Notes under the pieces: model-generated
The model's database searches: none
What the model saw: only the letters and a program-made list of their open reading frames with translations
Told to the model about the DNA's origin: nothing
Shown: piece by piece, positions 63,128-64,000 of the stretch
Layout: the number at the start of each line of letters is the position of its first letter
Numbering within the stretch: position 1 is the first letter of the stretch
Position numbers and translations under genes: made by a program
From: Bradyrhizobium sp. Rc3b
GTDB lineage: Bacteria; Pseudomonadota; Alphaproteobacteria; Rhizobiales; Xanthobacteraceae
Assembly (NCBI RefSeq): GCF_900114915.1
Contig: NZ_FOUS01000012.1
Coordinates: 221,988-285,987, forward strand
Direction: 5' to 3'
Length of the DNA: 64,000 bases

Positions 63128-64000
63128 ATGGATGATCTGTTGCGGGAGTTTTTGACGGAGACCAGCGAGAGCCTGGACACCGTCGACAACCAGTTGGTGA
63201 AGTTCGAGCAGGAGCCGAACAACGCCAAGATCCTGGATAACATCTTCCGCCTGGTCCACACCATCAAGGGCACCTGCGGCTTCCTCGGATTGCCGCGGCT
63301 GGAAGCGCTGGCCCATGCCGGCGAGACGTTGATGGGCAAATTCCGTGACGGCATGCCGGTGACCGGGCAGGCGGTGACGGTGATCCTGTCCTCGATCGAC
63401 CGCATCAAGGAAATTTTGGCCGGCCTGGAAGCAACCGAAGCCGAGCCGGAGGGGACCGACCGCGATCTCATCGACAAGCTGGAAGCGATGGTCGAGCAGG
63501 GCATGGCGGCAATGTCGGGCTCGGCGCAGCCGATGCCGGCTGCAGGTACCGCTGCTCCCGTCACTGAGGCGCCGCCGCTGGTGCCGGAAGCCCCGGTTGC
63601 CGCTGCTGCGCCGGCAAACATGACCACGGGGTCGCTGATCGACCAGACCCTGGAGCGCCCGCTGCGTCCGGGCGAAGTCTCGCTCGACGAGCTCGAGCGC
63701 GCCTTCCGCGAGACCGCGATCGAAGCGCCGACGTCCGCGCCCGTTGCCAAGGCTGAAGCCAAGGCCGAGCCCGCGCCGGCCGTTGAAGCGCCCGCGCCCG
63801 CCGCCAAGGAAGCAAAGCCCGCCAAGGAGAAGGCCGCGCCGAAGAAGTCGATGGCCGACGAGGGCGCATCCGAAGGCGACCGCATCGCCAACCAGTCGAT
63901 CCGCGTCAACGTGGATACGCTGGAGCATCTGATGACCATGGTCTCCGAGCTGGTGCTGACCCGCAACCAGCTGCTGGAGATCTCCCGCCGCAACGAGGAC
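63128..64000 (+). CDS. cheA: Chemotaxis histidine kinase CheA, 3' end outside window
   Basis: 291 residues visible; the frame is open at the right edge. It begins with an HPt (P1) domain whose phosphorylated His44 is in LVHTIKG, then a long Ala/Pro/Lys-rich linker (about 145-250, with a variable P2 region), and the start of the P3 dimerisation helices (RVNVDTLEHLMTMVSELVL). AAGG lies 9 bases upstream of ATG 63128. The kinase and CheW-like domains should follow. It passes phosphate to CheY and CheB to control flagellar rotation. Confidence 0.93.
   Translation, partial: MDDLLREFLTETSESLDTVDNQLVKFEQEPNNAKILDNIFRLVHTIKGTCGFLGLPRLEALAHAGETLMGKFRDGMPVTGQAVTVILSSIDRIKEILAGLEATEAEPEGTDRDLIDKLEAMVEQGMAAMSGSAQPMPAAGTAAPVTEAPPLVPEAPVAAAAPANMTTGSLIDQTLERPLRPGEVSLDELERAFRETAIEAPTSAPVAKAEAKAEPAPAVEAPAPAAKEAKPAKEKAAPKKSMADEGASEGDRIANQSIRVNVDTLEHLMTMVSELVLTRNQLLEISRRNED

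Noticed and set aside
62917..63993. Ser/Ala-rich frame opposite cheA
   Set aside because: The plus strand has HPt and dimerisation motifs of CheA; the minus frame has none.

Overview
The window is GC-rich chromosomal DNA from an alphaproteobacterium, almost certainly a Bradyrhizobium or very close relative. The best evidence is the 999-residue PutA, which has the length of the well-studied Bradyrhizobium japonicum enzyme and its catalytic cysteine at residue 792. ChpT, a DUF1134/EipA protein, a DUF3551 protein and several families of intergenic palindromic repeats agree with this. I see no phage, transposase, CRISPR array or plasmid gene, so this is ordinary chromosome with many small catabolic and regulatory units. 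Long open frames lie opposite most genes, as expected at high GC, and are not annotated. || Layout. 1-9.5 kb: the tail of a CxxCH protein, a 54-residue membrane peptide, a glutathione transferase, a CoA transferase, putA with its divergent Lrp-type regulator, a cold-shock protein, and a sulfite dehydrogenase pair (sorA, sorB). 9.8-17 kb: a membrane / [2Fe-2S] / adenylate cyclase fusion, a GT39-type glycosyltransferase, the ycjX-ycjF pair and a hemolysin III protein. 17-25.5 kb: two short-chain dehydrogenases around a MarR regulator with a perfect 23-bp palindrome, a benzoylformate decarboxylase-like enzyme, and an operon of acyl-CoA dehydrogenase, CoA transferase and MaoC/FAS1-like hydratase with a divergent LysR. 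25.8-31.2 kb: two tandem CYP153-like P450s and a DUF898-M48 peptidase pair. 31.2-34.7 kb: a uracil catabolism (URC) cluster made of a GTP cyclohydrolase II-like protein, a DUF1688 protein and a phosphoribosyltransferase, with an attenuator-like hairpin in its leader. 34.8-44.2 kb: assorted metabolic and small genes, including an L,D-transpeptidase, a second ThDP enzyme, a PD-(D/E)XK-like protein and a GreA-like factor. 44.3-48.7 kb: a LysR-controlled operon of MFS pump, double-CMD protein, cupin and dehydrogenase. 49.6-52.7 kb: a stretch of low coding density with small genes and a run of three hairpins. 52.7-58.2 kb: a soluble histidine kinase with six GAF domains, a lone receiver and a universal stress protein. 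58.4-64 kb: tRNA-Val, a coiled-coil membrane protein, eipA, a YHS protein, cysQ, chpT, and the start of cheA, which runs off the window. || Most units follow one plan: a short catabolic operon with a divergently transcribed regulator (putA/Lrp, SDR/MarR, acyl-CoA operon/LysR, MFS operon/LysR), each with an inverted repeat in the shared promoter. The most unusual items are the URC cluster, whose phosphoribosyltransferase has a degenerate PRPP loop and whose leader carries a terminator-like hairpin next to the ribosome binding site, the redox-looking cyclase fusion, and the three-hairpin RNA candidate. Everything is read by eye from sequence; no similarity search was run.
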